From positions 10,726,001 through 10,790,000 of the forward strand of contig NZ_CP085193.1 in assembly GCF_024298965.1 (NCBI RefSeq): a DNA stretch of 64,000 nucleotides, written 5' to 3'. The stretch's first letter is position 1. Every line of letters starts with the position of its first letter. The translations under genes and the position numbers were made by a program. The notes under the pieces were generated by a model, which was not told the DNA's origin, searched no databases, and saw only the letters and a list, made by a program, of their open reading frames with translations. This stretch comes from Streptomyces rapamycinicus NRRL 5491 (GTDB lineage: Bacteria; Actinomycetota; Actinomycetes; Streptomycetales; Streptomycetaceae). Positions 43,884-53,951 of this stretch are shown here, piece after piece.

Positions 43884-45052
43884 CACCGGCGTCCTTTCGG
43901 CAGGCCGAGCAGCCGCTCGGCGATGATGTCACGCTGGATCTCGTTGGTTCCGGCGTAGATGGGTCCCGCGAGGGAGAAGGTGTAGCCCTCGGCCCAACCG
44001 CCGCCCTCCGGCGCGTCCTCGGCGTCGTCGGCAAGCTCCCCGTAGGGGCCGAGCAGGTCGAGGGCGGTCTCGTGGAGCGCGATGTCCAGCTCCGACCAGA
44101 AGACCTTGTTGAGGCTGGACTCCGCGCCGATCGACTCTCCGGCCGCGATCCGCGAGACGCTCGCGTAGGCGAAGAGTTCATACGCGCGGGCGCCGATCAT
44201 CGCGTCGGCCACGCGATCGCGCAGGGCCGTGTCCGCCGGGTCGGCCTCATCACGCCACAGCTGCGCCAACCGGTCTGCGGCGGCCGTGAAGCGGCCGGGG
44301 CTGCGCAGGGTCAGCCCGCGCTCGTTGCCCGCGGTGCTCATCGCCACTCGCCAGCCCTCACCCGGCGTTCCGATGACGTCCTCGTCGGGTACGAAGACGT
44401 CCTCCAGGAAGAGTTCGGCGAAGGCGGGCTTGCCGTCGAGGCGCCCGATGGGCCGGACCGTCACGCCCGGCGCGTCCAGGGGGAACATCAGATACGTCAG
44501 CCCCCGGTGTGGCTTGTCCGCTGCCGGATCGCTGCGGAAGAGGCCGAAGGCCCGGTCGGCGAAGGCGGCCCGGGAGGACCAGGTCTTCTGACCGCTCAGC
44601 CGCCAGCCGCCTTCGGTCCGCTGGGCCGTGGAGCGCAGACGTGCGAGGTCGGAGCCCGCCTCCGGCTCGGACCAGGCCTGAGCCCAGATGACTTCGCCAC
44701 TCGCCATGGGCGGCAGGACGCGGGCGCGCTGCTCCGGTGTGCCGTGCTCGAAGAGGGTGGGGGCGAGGAGGTTGATGCCGTTCTGGCTGACCCGGCCGGG
44801 TGCGTCCGCCGCGTAGTACTCCTCCTCGAAGATCAGCCATTGGAGCAGCGAGGCACCTCGGCCGCCATGTTCCTCGGGCCAGGAGACGACCGACCACCGG
44901 TCGGCGAAGAGGGCGCGCTCCCACTCCCGGTGGGCCTCGAACCCCTCCGCGGTCTCCAGGGAGGGCAGGCGAGAGCTGGGGACATGTGCGGTGAGCCAGG
45001 CGCGGGCCTCAGCCCGGAACGTGTTCTCGGCGGCGCTGAAGTCGAGGTCCAT
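43883..45052 (-). CDS. Acyl-CoA dehydrogenase, large subunit (FadE30/FadE31-like)
   Basis: 389 residues from ATG 45052, which overlaps the stop of the hydratase gene (TGATG). Motifs: WSVVSWPEEHGGRGASLLQW, IWAQAWSEPEAGSDLARLRS, PGEGWRVAMSTAGNERGLTL and IYAGTNEIQRDIIAERLLGL. The ring-type substrate branch (SWPEEHGGRG, AWSEPEAGSDLA) is that of steroid-pathway FadE proteins. With the small subunit it should desaturate a cyclic acyl-CoA. Which mycobacterial FadE it equals is not certain. Confidence 0.87.
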   Translation of the reverse strand: MDLDFSAAENTFRAEARAWLTAHVPSSRLPSLETAEGFEAHREWERALFADRWSVVSWPEEHGGRGASLLQWLIFEEEYYAADAPGRVSQNGINLLAPTLFEHGTPEQRARVLPPMASGEVIWAQAWSEPEAGSDLARLRSTAQRTEGGWRLSGQKTWSSRAAFADRAFGLFRSDPAADKPHRGLTYLMFPLDAPGVTVRPIGRLDGKPAFAELFLEDVFVPDEDVIGTPGEGWRVAMSTAGNERGLTLRSPGRFTAAADRLAQLWRDEADPADTALRDRVADAMIGARAYELFAYASVSRIAAGESIGAESSLNKVFWSELDIALHETALDLLGPYGELADDAEDAPEGGGWAEGYTFSLAGPIYAGTNEIQRDIIAERLLGLPKGRR

Positions 45053-45900
45053 CAGGTGCCGGCCTCCTTCATCGCGCGGACGTCCATGCCGCCCAGGGCG
45101 TCAGGGGCCGTCTCGGCGTTGTGCGCGTGCGCCAGATGGTGCAGTCCGAAGACCGAGTCCATCCCGGTGTGCAGGCCCTGTAGATCCTCGGCCTGGTTGA
45201 CGGCACGTTTGGTCAGCGCGAGCCCCATGCGTGGCATGCTGGCGATGCGCGTCGCCAGCTCCAGGGTGTGCTGCGTGAGTTCGGCGCGGGGGACGACCCG
45301 GTTGACCATCTGGACCTCGTACGCCCGCTGGGCGCTCATCCGCTCGCCGGTGTAGAGGAACTCCTTGGCGATCCGCGGGGGCATCACCCATGGGTGTGCG
45401 AAGTACTCGACACCGGGGATCCCCATGCGTACCACCGGGTCGGCGAAGAACGCGTCGTCGGAGGCGATGATCAGGTCGCAGATCCAGGCGAGCATCAATC
45501 CGCCCGCGACGCAGGCGCCCTGCACCGACGCGATGACCGGCTTGGGCAGCTCACGCCACCGTCGGCACATGCCCAGATAGACCTCGGACTCACGGGCGAA
45601 GCGGCTCTCCGCGCCCTTCTTGTCCGAGTGGTCCCACCACAGCCCGGCTTTGCGGTCGAACGGCAGATGGGCGTCCCGCTCGGGGGTGCCGATGTCATGT
45701 CCGGCGGAGAAGTGTTTCCCCGATCCGGCGAGGACCACCACCTTGATCTCGTTGTCCTCGGCGGCGCGGTAGAAGGCCCGGTCCAGGGCGTAGGTCATGG
45801 CGGAGTTCTGGGCATTGCGGTACTCCGGCCGGTTCATGGTGACGATCGCGACGGGGCCCCGGGTCTCGTAGTGCACCGGTTCGTCATGGGCAGCGGGCAT
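45052..45900 (-). CDS. Enoyl-CoA hydratase family protein, first gene of the FadE operon
   Basis: 282 residues from ATG 45900 (AAAAGGAGTG upstream); an in-frame TTG 21 nt earlier is less likely. Crotonase motifs: VAIVTMNRPEYRNAQNSAMT, GKHFSAGHDIGTPERD, and VQGACVAGGLMLAWICDLII, with GIPGVEYFAHPW. The long WWDHSDKKGAESRF insert marks the actinobacterial subgroup usually encoded with FadE genes. It hydrates the enoyl-CoA made by the downstream dehydrogenase pair. A KstR2-like box lies 17-30 nt upstream. Confidence 0.87.
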   Translation of the reverse strand: MPAAHDEPVHYETRGPVAIVTMNRPEYRNAQNSAMTYALDRAFYRAAEDNEIKVVVLAGSGKHFSAGHDIGTPERDAHLPFDRKAGLWWDHSDKKGAESRFARESEVYLGMCRRWRELPKPVIASVQGACVAGGLMLAWICDLIIASDDAFFADPVVRMGIPGVEYFAHPWVMPPRIAKEFLYTGERMSAQRAYEVQMVNRVVPRAELTQHTLELATRIASMPRMGLALTKRAVNQAEDLQGLHTGMDSVFGLHHLAHAHNAETAPDALGGMDVRAMKEAGT

Positions 45901-45916
45901 CCCGCACTCCTTTTCT

Positions 45917-45930
45917 AACAAGTGTTTGGT
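45917..45930. promoter_or_regulatory. KstR2-like box between hydratase-FadE operon and ipdF operon
   Basis: AACAAGTGTTTGGT fits AnCAAGnnCTTGnT with one mismatch and sits in the longer near-palindrome CTAACAAGTGTTTGGTAG (45915-45932). It lies in the 79-nt gap between divergent operons, so one bound repressor can control both. Confidence 0.75.
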
Positions 45931-45979
45931 AGGTTACCGTACGACCGTGAGCGCCGTCGAGGATCGAGGAGGCCCCCGT

Positions 45980-46771
45980 ATGACCGCCGCAGGCCCGCCC
46001 CCGTATGTCCCCGGCCATGCCCTGCTCGACGGCCGCACCGCGGTGATCACCGCGGCCGCGGGCGCCGGGATCGGCGGGGCCACCGCGCGCAGATTCCTCG
46101 AGGAGGGCGCCCGCATCGTCATCGGCGATGCCCACGCTCGCCGGCTGAAGGAGACCTGCGACGCGCTGGCCGAGGAGTTCGGCGCCGACCGGGTCGCCGG
46201 TCTGCCCTGCGACGTCACCGACGAGCGGCAGATCACGGACCTGCTCGACCTCGCCGAGGAGCGCCACGGGCGCCTCGACATCGTGGTCAACAACGCCGGA
46301 CTCGGCGGCACGGCCCGCCTCACCGAGATGACCGACGAGCAGTGGAGCACGGTCCTCGACGTGACCCTGAACGGAACCTTCCGCTGCACCCGCGCCGCGC
46401 TGCGCCGGATGGAGACAGCGGGCGCCGGAGGCGTGATCGTCAACAACGCCTCGGTTGTCGGCTGGCGCGCGCAGACCGGGCAGGCCCACTACGCCGCTGC
46501 CAAAGCCGGAGTCATGGCGCTGACCCGCTGCGCCGCCGCCGAGGCGGCCGAGTGCGGCGTGCGGGTCAACGCGGTCGCCCCTAGCCTCGCGATGCACCCG
46601 CACCTGGTGAAGGTGACCACGGCCGAACTGCTGGCGGAGCTCACCGAGCGCGAGGCGTTCGGCCGCTATGCCGAGCCCTGGGAGGTCGCCAACGTGATCG
46701 TCTTCCTGGCCGGCGACTACTCCTCGTACATGACCGGCGAGACCGTCTCGGTCAGCAGCCAGCGGGCGTGA
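45980..46771 (+). CDS. ipdF: IpdF-like short-chain dehydrogenase
   Basis: 263 residues. The unusual cofactor motif VITAAAGAGIGGATARRFLE, the opening GHALLDGRT, NNASVVGWRAQTGQAHYAAA (Ser and YxxxK catalytic residues) and the ending YSSYMTGETVSVSSQ closely follow mycobacterial IpdF (Rv3559c). IpdF oxidises or reduces the ring hydroxyl of the HIP-CoA intermediate during breakdown of steroid rings C and D. It is followed by kstR2 and fadA6 in the same order as in mycobacteria. ATG 45980 is preceded by AGGAGGCC. Confidence 0.82.
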   Translation: MTAAGPPPYVPGHALLDGRTAVITAAAGAGIGGATARRFLEEGARIVIGDAHARRLKETCDALAEEFGADRVAGLPCDVTDERQITDLLDLAEERHGRLDIVVNNAGLGGTARLTEMTDEQWSTVLDVTLNGTFRCTRAALRRMETAGAGGVIVNNASVVGWRAQTGQAHYAAAKAGVMALTRCAAAEAAECGVRVNAVAPSLAMHPHLVKVTTAELLAELTEREAFGRYAEPWEVANVIVFLAGDYSSYMTGETVSVSSQRA

Positions 46772-46786
46772 GACGACAATGGCCGG

Positions 46787-47428
46787 GTGCCGAACACAAG
46801 GAACACCAGCGTGCCGGAGAGCGGCAAGAAGAAGCCCACGATGAGCCCGTCGACCGCGCGGCGTGCCGAATTGCTCGCCGTCGCGGCGGATGTCTTCGCC
46901 GAGCAGGGCTACAGCGCGACCACCGTCCGGCAGATCGCGGACGCCGCGGGAATGCTCGCGGGCAGCCTGTACTACCACTTCGACTCCAAGGAGTCGATGC
47001 TCGACGAGATCCTCTCCGGGTTCCTGGACGAGCTGTGGTCCGGATACGACGCCGTGCTGGAAGCGAACCTCGCCCCCCGGGCGACCATCGAGGCCCTGGT
47101 CACCGAGTCCTTCCGGGAGATCGACCGGCATCGTGCCGCTGTCGCGATCTATCAGAAGGAGTCGCGGCAACTGTCCGCGCAGCCCCGCTTCGCCTACCTC
47201 GCCGCATCGCAGGAGAAGTTCAAGGAGACGTGGCTGGGCACATTGGAGCGCGGTGTCGCGGTCCACGCCTTCCGCACAGACCTGGACGCCCGGCTCACCT
47301 ACCGCTTTGTGCGGGACACCGTGTGGGTCGCCGCGTCCTGGTACCGGCCCGGCGGACAGCACAGCCCCGAGGAAATCGCCCGCCAGTACCTGTCGATGGT
47401 GCTGGACGGGATCGCCGTACAGACATAG
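46787..47428 (+). CDS. kstR2: KstR2-like TetR repressor
   Basis: 213 residues from GTG 46787 (GTG 46811 and ATG 46841 are alternatives). The HTH reads VFAEQGYSATTVRQIADAAG then MLAGSLYYHFDSKESMLDEI. The C-terminal domain ends RFVRDTVWVAASWYRPGGQH and IARQYLSMVLDGI, as in KstR2, the repressor released by HIP-CoA. It is located between ipdF and fadA6 as in mycobacteria. KstR2-like boxes flank its operon and others in the window. A second KstR2-like repressor is encoded at 56001-56774. Confidence 0.82.
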   Translation: MPNTRNTSVPESGKKKPTMSPSTARRAELLAVAADVFAEQGYSATTVRQIADAAGMLAGSLYYHFDSKESMLDEILSGFLDELWSGYDAVLEANLAPRATIEALVTESFREIDRHRAAVAIYQKESRQLSAQPRFAYLAASQEKFKETWLGTLERGVAVHAFRTDLDARLTYRFVRDTVWVAASWYRPGGQHSPEEIARQYLSMVLDGIAVQT

Positions 47429-47452
47429 AGACCCCGCGAAGGAGCAGCAGCC

Positions 47453-48610
<1,158 letters not shown>

Positions 48611-48618
48611 CACGCACG

Positions 48619-48664
48619 ATCCGCCTGCCGCCGACCCGAGCGACAGGGGTGGCGGCAGGCGGAT
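48619..48664. terminator. Bidirectional terminator between fadA6 and ipdC
   Basis: A perfect 14-nt stem (ATCCGCCTGCCGCC at 48619-48632, complement at 48651-48664) with an 18-nt loop, between the convergent ends of the two operons. Confidence 0.8.
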
Positions 48665-48687
48665 TGTCCGAGGCGTCTGGCACGCGC

Positions 48688-49752
48688 TCAGAGAGCCCGT
48701 GGCAGACGCCCCAGGACGGTATGCGCGTCGGCCATGATTCCCTCGACCAGCTCCGCGCACGACGGCAGGTCTTCGATCAGGCCCGCGACCTGTCCGGAGG
48801 CCATCACACCGAGATCCGTACGGCCGTCGACCATGGACGCCCGTAGCAGCATCGGAGTGTTGGCGGCCAGCAGGACCTGACTCCAAGTGAGGTCCTTGCC
48901 GTGCTTCATGGCCAGCCCGTCGCGGGCCATCCGCGTCCAGCTCAGGCCGGACAGCTTCCTGAAGGACGCGGCGTGACGTACCGCGCGTAGCAGGGCCACC
49001 GCTCGGCCGGAGCGCTCCAGTGTGTCGACCAGTTCACTGCGCAGCATCCGGTGGGGGAGCCCGTCCACCTTCGTGGTGACCGTGACGTCCTGGACCGAGG
49101 CTTGGAGATAGCGGTCCTGCACGGCACGTGGGACGGTGCTGTCCGATGTCAGCAGGAACCGGGTGCCCATCGCCACCCCCGCCGCCCCGTAGGCGAGCGC
49201 CGCGACCAGGCCACGGCCCTCGAAGAAGCCGCCTGCGGCGACGACGGGGATGTCCACGGCGTCCACGACTTGGGGCAGCAGGACGGTCGTGGCGACGTTC
49301 CCGGTGTGGCCGCCGCCCTCGGAGCCCTGGACGACCACCGCGTCCGCGCCCCAGGCGGCGACCTTCTCCGCGTGCCGGCGCGCGCCGATGGACGGGATCA
49401 CGATGACTCCGGCTTCCTTCAGCCGGGCGATCAGTTCGCGGGAGGGCGCGAGGGCGAACGAGGCGACCCGCACGCCCTCCTCCACGATGATCCGCACCCG
49501 CTCGGCCGCGTCGCCCGCGTCCGCCCGTAGATTGACTCCGAACGGCGCGTCCGTACGGGACCTGACCTCACGGACCGCCGCCCGCAGCTGGTCCGGTGTC
49601 ATCGTCGCCGATGCGAGGATGCCCAGCGCTCCGGCGTTCGCCGTGGCCGAGACGAGCCGGGGTCCGGCCACCCACCCCATGCCGGTCTGGACGATGGGAT
49701 GCCGGACCCCGACCAGTTCCGTCAGCGGTGTCGCGATCGTGACACCGCTCAC
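48688..49752 (-). CDS. ipdC: IpdC-like flavin-dependent reductase
   Basis: 354 residues of the nitronate monooxygenase / IpdC fold: RHPIVQTGMGWVAGPRLVSA, GADAVVVQGSEGGGHTGNVA and PVVAAGGFFEGRGLVAALAY form the FMN site. In mycobacteria IpdC (Rv3553) is needed for opening of the last steroid ring. It is the last gene of echA20-ipdA-ipdB-ipdC, an order also found there. GTG 49752 overlaps the ipdB stop (GTGA). Confidence 0.83.
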   Translation of the reverse strand: MSGVTIATPLTELVGVRHPIVQTGMGWVAGPRLVSATANAGALGILASATMTPDQLRAAVREVRSRTDAPFGVNLRADAGDAAERVRIIVEEGVRVASFALAPSRELIARLKEAGVIVIPSIGARRHAEKVAAWGADAVVVQGSEGGGHTGNVATTVLLPQVVDAVDIPVVAAGGFFEGRGLVAALAYGAAGVAMGTRFLLTSDSTVPRAVQDRYLQASVQDVTVTTKVDGLPHRMLRSELVDTLERSGRAVALLRAVRHAASFRKLSGLSWTRMARDGLAMKHGKDLTWSQVLLAANTPMLLRASMVDGRTDLGVMASGQVAGLIEDLPSCAELVEGIMADAHTVLGRLPRAL

Positions 49753-50507
49753 GACCTCACCTCCCGGTCCCGCAGCCCCTTCGGGTCGAGGACCTCCCGG
49801 ATCAGGCGCAGTTCCTCCGCCGACGGCGCACGGGTGTGCGGTACCTCGTCCGCAACGGCCAGGGGGAAACCGGTGGCCTCCCGCACCTGGTCCACCGTGA
49901 CACCGGGGTGCACGGAGCGCAGCCGCAGCGAGCGGTCTGGGGTGGCGAAGTCCAGCACCGCCAGATCGGTGACGACACCGCGGACCTCGTGGAAACGCCT
50001 CGTCGCGGGCTCGGCGTCCGCCGCCCGGTCGTAGCCGACACCCGAGACCATGTCCACCCGCTCGACGAAGACGCGCGGTGAGTGCCGGGGGACCCAGTAA
50101 CTCGTCGGGTTGTTGAGCGTGTTGACGGGAGCACCACGCACGCCCAGCAGCTGCCGTCGTGGCTTGGCCCAGTCACCGATGCAGGAGATGTTCTGGTTGC
50201 CGTAAGCGTCGAGTTGGCTGGCGCCCATCATGACGTGGCGCCGCCCACCGGCGACCATCGCGAGGTGCCGGCGGTACGGCAGCCAGCCCTCGGTCACCTG
50301 GGAGCCGCTCGCCACCGCCGGGACATCGCCGATCAGCATCGCCTCACCGTCCGTGAGCAGCAGATCGGGGGAGAAGGTGAGCTTCGCCAACCGCGCGCCG
50401 ATCGTGGGCACCGTGCCCATGGGGCTCGCCAGGATCTCCCCGTCGCCGCGCCACGCCTCGGCGCAGGCCACGACGCAGTATTCGGCGCGAGTCACGCTCT
50501 CGCTCAT
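49749..50507 (-). CDS. ipdB: IpdB, beta subunit of the CoA-transferase-like ring hydrolase
   Basis: 252 residues from ATG 50507 (ATGA overlap with ipdA). It has the class I CoA-transferase beta fold: LLTDGEAMLIGDVPAVASGS, MMGASQLDAYGNQNISCIGD and NTLNNPTSYWVPRHSPRVFV. Mycobacterial IpdAB resembles CoA-transferases but hydrolyses a cyclic 1,3-diketo CoA ester, opening ring C. Subunit order and overlap are the same here. Confidence 0.85.
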   Translation of the reverse strand: MSESVTRAEYCVVACAEAWRGDGEILASPMGTVPTIGARLAKLTFSPDLLLTDGEAMLIGDVPAVASGSQVTEGWLPYRRHLAMVAGGRRHVMMGASQLDAYGNQNISCIGDWAKPRRQLLGVRGAPVNTLNNPTSYWVPRHSPRVFVERVDMVSGVGYDRAADAEPATRRFHEVRGVVTDLAVLDFATPDRSLRLRSVHPGVTVDQVREATGFPLAVADEVPHTRAPSAEELRLIREVLDPKGLRDREVRS

Positions 50508-51370
50508 GTGGCCTCCTTGGCGAACGCCGCGACGGCGGCCTGATAGGCGTCCTCGTCTCCTGACAGGAACTGCTCGGTGAAACGTCGCCACTCCTCGGGA
50601 TCGGTGGCGGCTTGTGCGTAGGCTCGCTGGAAAGCCTCGTCGCGGTCGTAGTCAGGGGCGCATGAGGTGAAGTGCGCGCCGCCCGGAGCCTCGACCACTC
50701 CGTTGATGTACGCCCGGGAGACCAGCAGGGTCTGGGGGCCGTGTTCCGCTCGCAACCCCGCGCTGTCCACGATCCGTTCACAGGAGAGGTACGCCTGGTC
50801 CGCGGCCTCGCAGAACAGGTCGTCGAAGTAGGGGTCGGGCCCGAGATACTGGCCGTTGCCGTGTGCGTCGGCCCGGTTGAGGTGGACGAGTGCGGCGTCC
50901 AGGCGCAGTGCCGGTACGGCGACGAGTTCCTCGCCGTCGTCGTACGGGGAGCGCACCGTGCGCAGCTGTGGGTTGACCTTCATCACGTCCGAGCAGAGGC
51001 CCGCTCGGATCGGCATGAAGGGCAGGCGGTGTCCGGCCGCGGTCAGCCCCCACATGAACATGGCCTCGTCCAGCTCCGTCATTTCGAACATGCCGTGCTC
51101 CCGGGCGGAGCGGAAGTGCGGTTCGAGGGATATGGAGTCGAGGGTGACGAACGCCGCGATCAGCTTGCGGATCTTCCCGGCCGCGGCCAGCAGGCCGACA
51201 TCCGGGCCGCCGTAGGAGACAACGGTCAGATCGGTGATGTCCGAGCGCAGGAGGGCCCGGACGAGCGCCATGGGCTTGCGCCGCGATCCCCAGCCACCGA
51301 TGCCGATCGTCATGCCGCTCTCCAGGCGGGCGACGACTTCGTCGGCGGTCATGGTCTTGTCCCTGCTCAT
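50504..51370 (-). CDS. ipdA: IpdA, alpha subunit of the CoA-transferase-like ring hydrolase
   Basis: 288 residues from ATG 51370, overlapping the echA20 stop (ATGA). Conserved: MTIGIGGWGSRRKPMALVRA, TDLTVVSYGGPDVGLLAAAG, FEMTELDEAMFMWGLTAAGH and ALVHLNRADAHGNGQYLGPD. GGWGSRRKP is the variant of the CoA-transferase glycine motif seen in IpdA. It acts with IpdB as alpha2beta2 in the cytoplasm. Confidence 0.86.
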   Translation of the reverse strand: MSRDKTMTADEVVARLESGMTIGIGGWGSRRKPMALVRALLRSDITDLTVVSYGGPDVGLLAAAGKIRKLIAAFVTLDSISLEPHFRSAREHGMFEMTELDEAMFMWGLTAAGHRLPFMPIRAGLCSDVMKVNPQLRTVRSPYDDGEELVAVPALRLDAALVHLNRADAHGNGQYLGPDPYFDDLFCEAADQAYLSCERIVDSAGLRAEHGPQTLLVSRAYINGVVEAPGGAHFTSCAPDYDRDEAFQRAYAQAATDPEEWRRFTEQFLSGDEDAYQAAVAAFAKEAT

Positions 51371-52134
51371 GACTGCCCCTCCTGGCCTTTGCTCTTGTCC
51401 GTGCCGAAGGTGGCGCGGACGCGGTCGGCGACCCCGCTGAGGTTCGCTTCGAAGGTGAACCCCTGCTCGAAGCGGTAGCTGCGCCGGACGTCCACGGGGT
51501 CGATGCCATTGATGGAAGCCTTGGCCAGCCGCAGCAGATACCCGTCCTTGGCGGCGATCTCGTGGGCCAACTCCAGAGCCGCTTCCCGCAGTTCCGCGCG
51601 CGGGACGACTTTCCACACCGAGCCGTGGCGATGCAGTTCCTCGGCGGTGGCGGTGCGCGAGGTGTAGTAGAGGGCGCGCATCAGATGCTGGGGGACCAGT
51701 CGTGCCAGATGGGTCGCGGCCCCCAGAGCGCCCCGGTCCAGTTCGGGCAGGCCGAAAACGGCGTCCTCGCTTGCCACGATCGCGTCGGAGTTGCCGACCA
51801 GCCCTATGCCGCCACCGACGCAGAAGCCCTGTACGGCCGCGACGACCGGGACCTCGCACTCGTACACCGCGGCGAATGCCTCGAAACAGCCGCGGTTCGC
51901 TCCGATCAGTGCACCGTGACCGCCGTCGCGCTGCATTTCCTTGATGTCGACGCCCGCGTTGAATCCGCGTCCGGTGGCGGTGAGTACCACGCACCGGACG
52001 TCCGGGTCGCGGCCCGCCGCGCGCACCGCGTCGGCCAGGTCGTACCAGCCCCGTACAGGCAGGGCGTTGACGGGCGGAAAGTCGACGGTGACAACGGCGA
52101 CGCCCTTTTCCGCCTCGGAGGTGGAGACACCCAT
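51367..52134 (-). CDS. echA20: EchA20-like crotonase-fold ring hydrolase
   Basis: 255 residues. ATG 52134 (MGVSTSEAEKGVAVVTVDFP) is taken as start; an open frame reaches 52164 but overlaps the operator. Motifs match mycobacterial EchA20: GRGFNAGVDIKEMQRD, ANRGCFEAFAAVYECEVPVV, QGFCVGGGIGLVGNSDAIVA and LPELDRGALGAATHLARLVP. EchA20 opens ring D of the HIP-CoA intermediate. First gene of the four-gene ipd operon. Confidence 0.84.
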   Translation of the reverse strand: MGVSTSEAEKGVAVVTVDFPPVNALPVRGWYDLADAVRAAGRDPDVRCVVLTATGRGFNAGVDIKEMQRDGGHGALIGANRGCFEAFAAVYECEVPVVAAVQGFCVGGGIGLVGNSDAIVASEDAVFGLPELDRGALGAATHLARLVPQHLMRALYYTSRTATAEELHRHGSVWKVVPRAELREAALELAHEIAAKDGYLLRLAKASINGIDPVDVRRSYRFEQGFTFEANLSGVADRVRATFGTDKSKGQEGQS

Positions 52135-52155
52135 GAGCGCATCAGCTACCTTTCT

Positions 52156-52169
52156 ACCAAGCATTTGTT
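52156..52169. promoter_or_regulatory. KstR2-like box between ipd operon and SDR pair
   Basis: ACCAAGCATTTGTT (one mismatch to AnCAAGnnCTTGnT) inside CTACCAAGCATTTGTTAG (52154-52171). It lies in the 73-nt gap between divergent operons, mirroring the box at 45917. Confidence 0.75.
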
Positions 52170-52207
52170 AGGTACCGTAGCAGCGGATCGTACGAAGCGG
52201 GAGGTTC

Positions 52208-52993
52208 ATGGTGAGCGTGGCTTACGACCTGTCGGATCGGGTCGCCGTCGTCACCGGCGGTACCCGGGGCGTGGGCGCGGGGATCGCGCGGGCCTTCCTC
52301 GTAGCGGGCGCGGAGGTCGTCGTCTGCGCGCGCAGAACCCCGGACGCGACAGTGGAGGCGGATGGCCGCACGGCCCGATTCGTCTCTGTCGACCTGCGCG
52401 ATCCGGCGGCCGTACGGGAAATCTTCGCCCAGGTGGCCGCCGACCACGGACGGCTGGATACTCTCGTCAACAACGCCGGAGGGGCCCCGTTCCGGATGCT
52501 GGCCGACGGCGGGGCCGAGCGCCATGCGCGTGTCGTCGAGCTGAACCTACTCGCTCCGCTGACGGCTTCCCTGGCCGCGTACGAGGTGATGAGCAGCCAG
52601 GCGTCGGGCGGTTCGATCACCATGATCGGCAGCGTCAGCGGCACTCGCCCCTCCCCGGGCACCGCCGCCTACGGCGCCGCCAAAGCTGGACTGGAAAGCC
52701 TCGCCCGCTCCATGGCCGTGGAGTGGGCGCCGAAAATACGGATCAACACGCTCGTCCTCGGCATGGTCCGCACCGAACTCTCCGCTCTGCACTACGGAGA
52801 CGAGGCGGGCGTCGCCGCGGTGGGCCGCACCGTACCGCTCGGGCGGCTCGCGGAGCCCTCCGAGGTGGGTGACGCCTGCGTCTTCCTCGCCTCCGACCGC
52901 GCCACGTACATCTCCGGCGCGAGCCTGCTCGTCCACGGCGGCGGGGAGCGCCCCGCCTTCCTCGACGCCGCCACCGTCAACAAGGAGACATGA
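52208..52993 (+). CDS. Short-chain dehydrogenase like Rv3549c
   Basis: 261 residues from ATG 52208 (GGGAGG upstream). Cofactor motif VVTGGTRGVGAGIARAFLVA, NNAGGAPFRMLADG, catalytic Ser/Tyr/Lys in MIGSVSGTRPSPGTAAYGAA and KAGLES, and the tail YISGASLLVHGGGERPAFL. In mycobacteria Rv3549c and Rv3548c diverge from echA20-ipdABC; the same layout is found here. It probably handles one ring hydroxyl/ketone step of the HIP-type pathway. Stop overlaps the next ATG (ATGA). Confidence 0.83.
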   Translation: MVSVAYDLSDRVAVVTGGTRGVGAGIARAFLVAGAEVVVCARRTPDATVEADGRTARFVSVDLRDPAAVREIFAQVAADHGRLDTLVNNAGGAPFRMLADGGAERHARVVELNLLAPLTASLAAYEVMSSQASGGSITMIGSVSGTRPSPGTAAYGAAKAGLESLARSMAVEWAPKIRINTLVLGMVRTELSALHYGDEAGVAAVGRTVPLGRLAEPSEVGDACVFLASDRATYISGASLLVHGGGERPAFLDAATVNKET

Positions 52994-53907
52994 AGATGAC
53001 CGGAATCTGCGCCGGACGCGTCGCCGTCGTCACCGGAGCCGGCCGAGGACTGGGCCGGGCGCACGCACTCGCCCTCGCCGCCGAGGGAGCGAGGGTGGTG
53101 GTCAACGATCTCGGTGTGGGGCTGGACGGGGCCGCGGAAGCGGACGGCCCGGCCCAGCGGGTCGTGGACGAGATCGCGGGCTTGGGCGGCGAGGCGGTCG
53201 CGCACGGCGGTGACATCGCGACGACCGACGGGGCCGCCTCGCTGATCGCCACCGCTCTGGAAGCATTCGGGCGGCTCGACACCCTGGTCAACAATGCCGG
53301 GTTCCTCCGGGACCGGATGCTGGTCAATCTGGACGAGGGCGACTGGGACGCCGTTATGCGGGTCCATCTCAAGGGACACTTCCTGCCGCTGAAACACGCC
53401 GCGGCGCACTGGCGAGCCGAGGCGAAGGACGGCCGTACGCCCCGGGCGCGCGTCGTCAACACCAGCTCTGGCGCCGGGCTGCTCGGCAGCGTCGGCCAGG
53501 GCAACTACTCCGCCGCGAAGGCCGGAATCATCGGTCTCACGCTCGTCGCCGCCGCTGAGCTGGGCCGCTATGGCGTTGAGATCAACGCCATCGCCCCGGC
53601 CGCGCGCACCCGCATGACCGAACACACCTTTGCCGAGACGATGGCGGCGCCGGGCGAGGGCGGATTCGACGCGATGGCCCCGGAGAACGTCTCCCCGCTG
53701 GTCGTCTGGCTGGGATCCACTGCCTCCACGGGAGTCACCGGACGGGTCTTTGAGGCGGAGGGCGGCCGGATCACCGTGATGGAGGGCTGGCGTCCTGGTC
53801 CGACTGCCGACAAAGGGGCCCGGTGGAGTCCGGCGGAGGCGGGCGAGGCGGTGCTGGGGCTGCTCGCCGCCTCGGAAATCCCACAGCCGGTCTACGGCGC
53901 ACGATGA
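52990..53907 (+). CDS. Short-chain dehydrogenase like Rv3548c
   Basis: 305 residues, longer than typical SDRs because of a C-terminal extension, as in Rv3548c and the dehydrogenase part of multifunctional enzymes. Cofactor motif VVTGAGRGLGRAHALALAAE, NDLGVGLDGAAEADGPAQRV, and catalytic residues in NTSSGAGLLGSVGQGNYSAA. The tail reads VFEAEGGRITVMEGWRPG. Likely a (3-hydroxyacyl or ring-hydroxyl) dehydrogenase of the same pathway, coupled to the preceding SDR. Confidence 0.83.
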   Translation: MKMTGICAGRVAVVTGAGRGLGRAHALALAAEGARVVVNDLGVGLDGAAEADGPAQRVVDEIAGLGGEAVAHGGDIATTDGAASLIATALEAFGRLDTLVNNAGFLRDRMLVNLDEGDWDAVMRVHLKGHFLPLKHAAAHWRAEAKDGRTPRARVVNTSSGAGLLGSVGQGNYSAAKAGIIGLTLVAAAELGRYGVEINAIAPAARTRMTEHTFAETMAAPGEGGFDAMAPENVSPLVVWLGSTASTGVTGRVFEAEGGRITVMEGWRPGPTADKGARWSPAEAGEAVLGLLAASEIPQPVYGAR

Positions 53908-53951
53908 CCGCCCGAAGCCTCGCTCGGCGCGTCGGCAGAAGATCAGGATCT

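Noticed and set aside
48619..48664. A small RNA gene suggested by the strong hairpin
   Set aside because: Its position between convergent operon ends and its perfect GC stem fit a bidirectional terminator.
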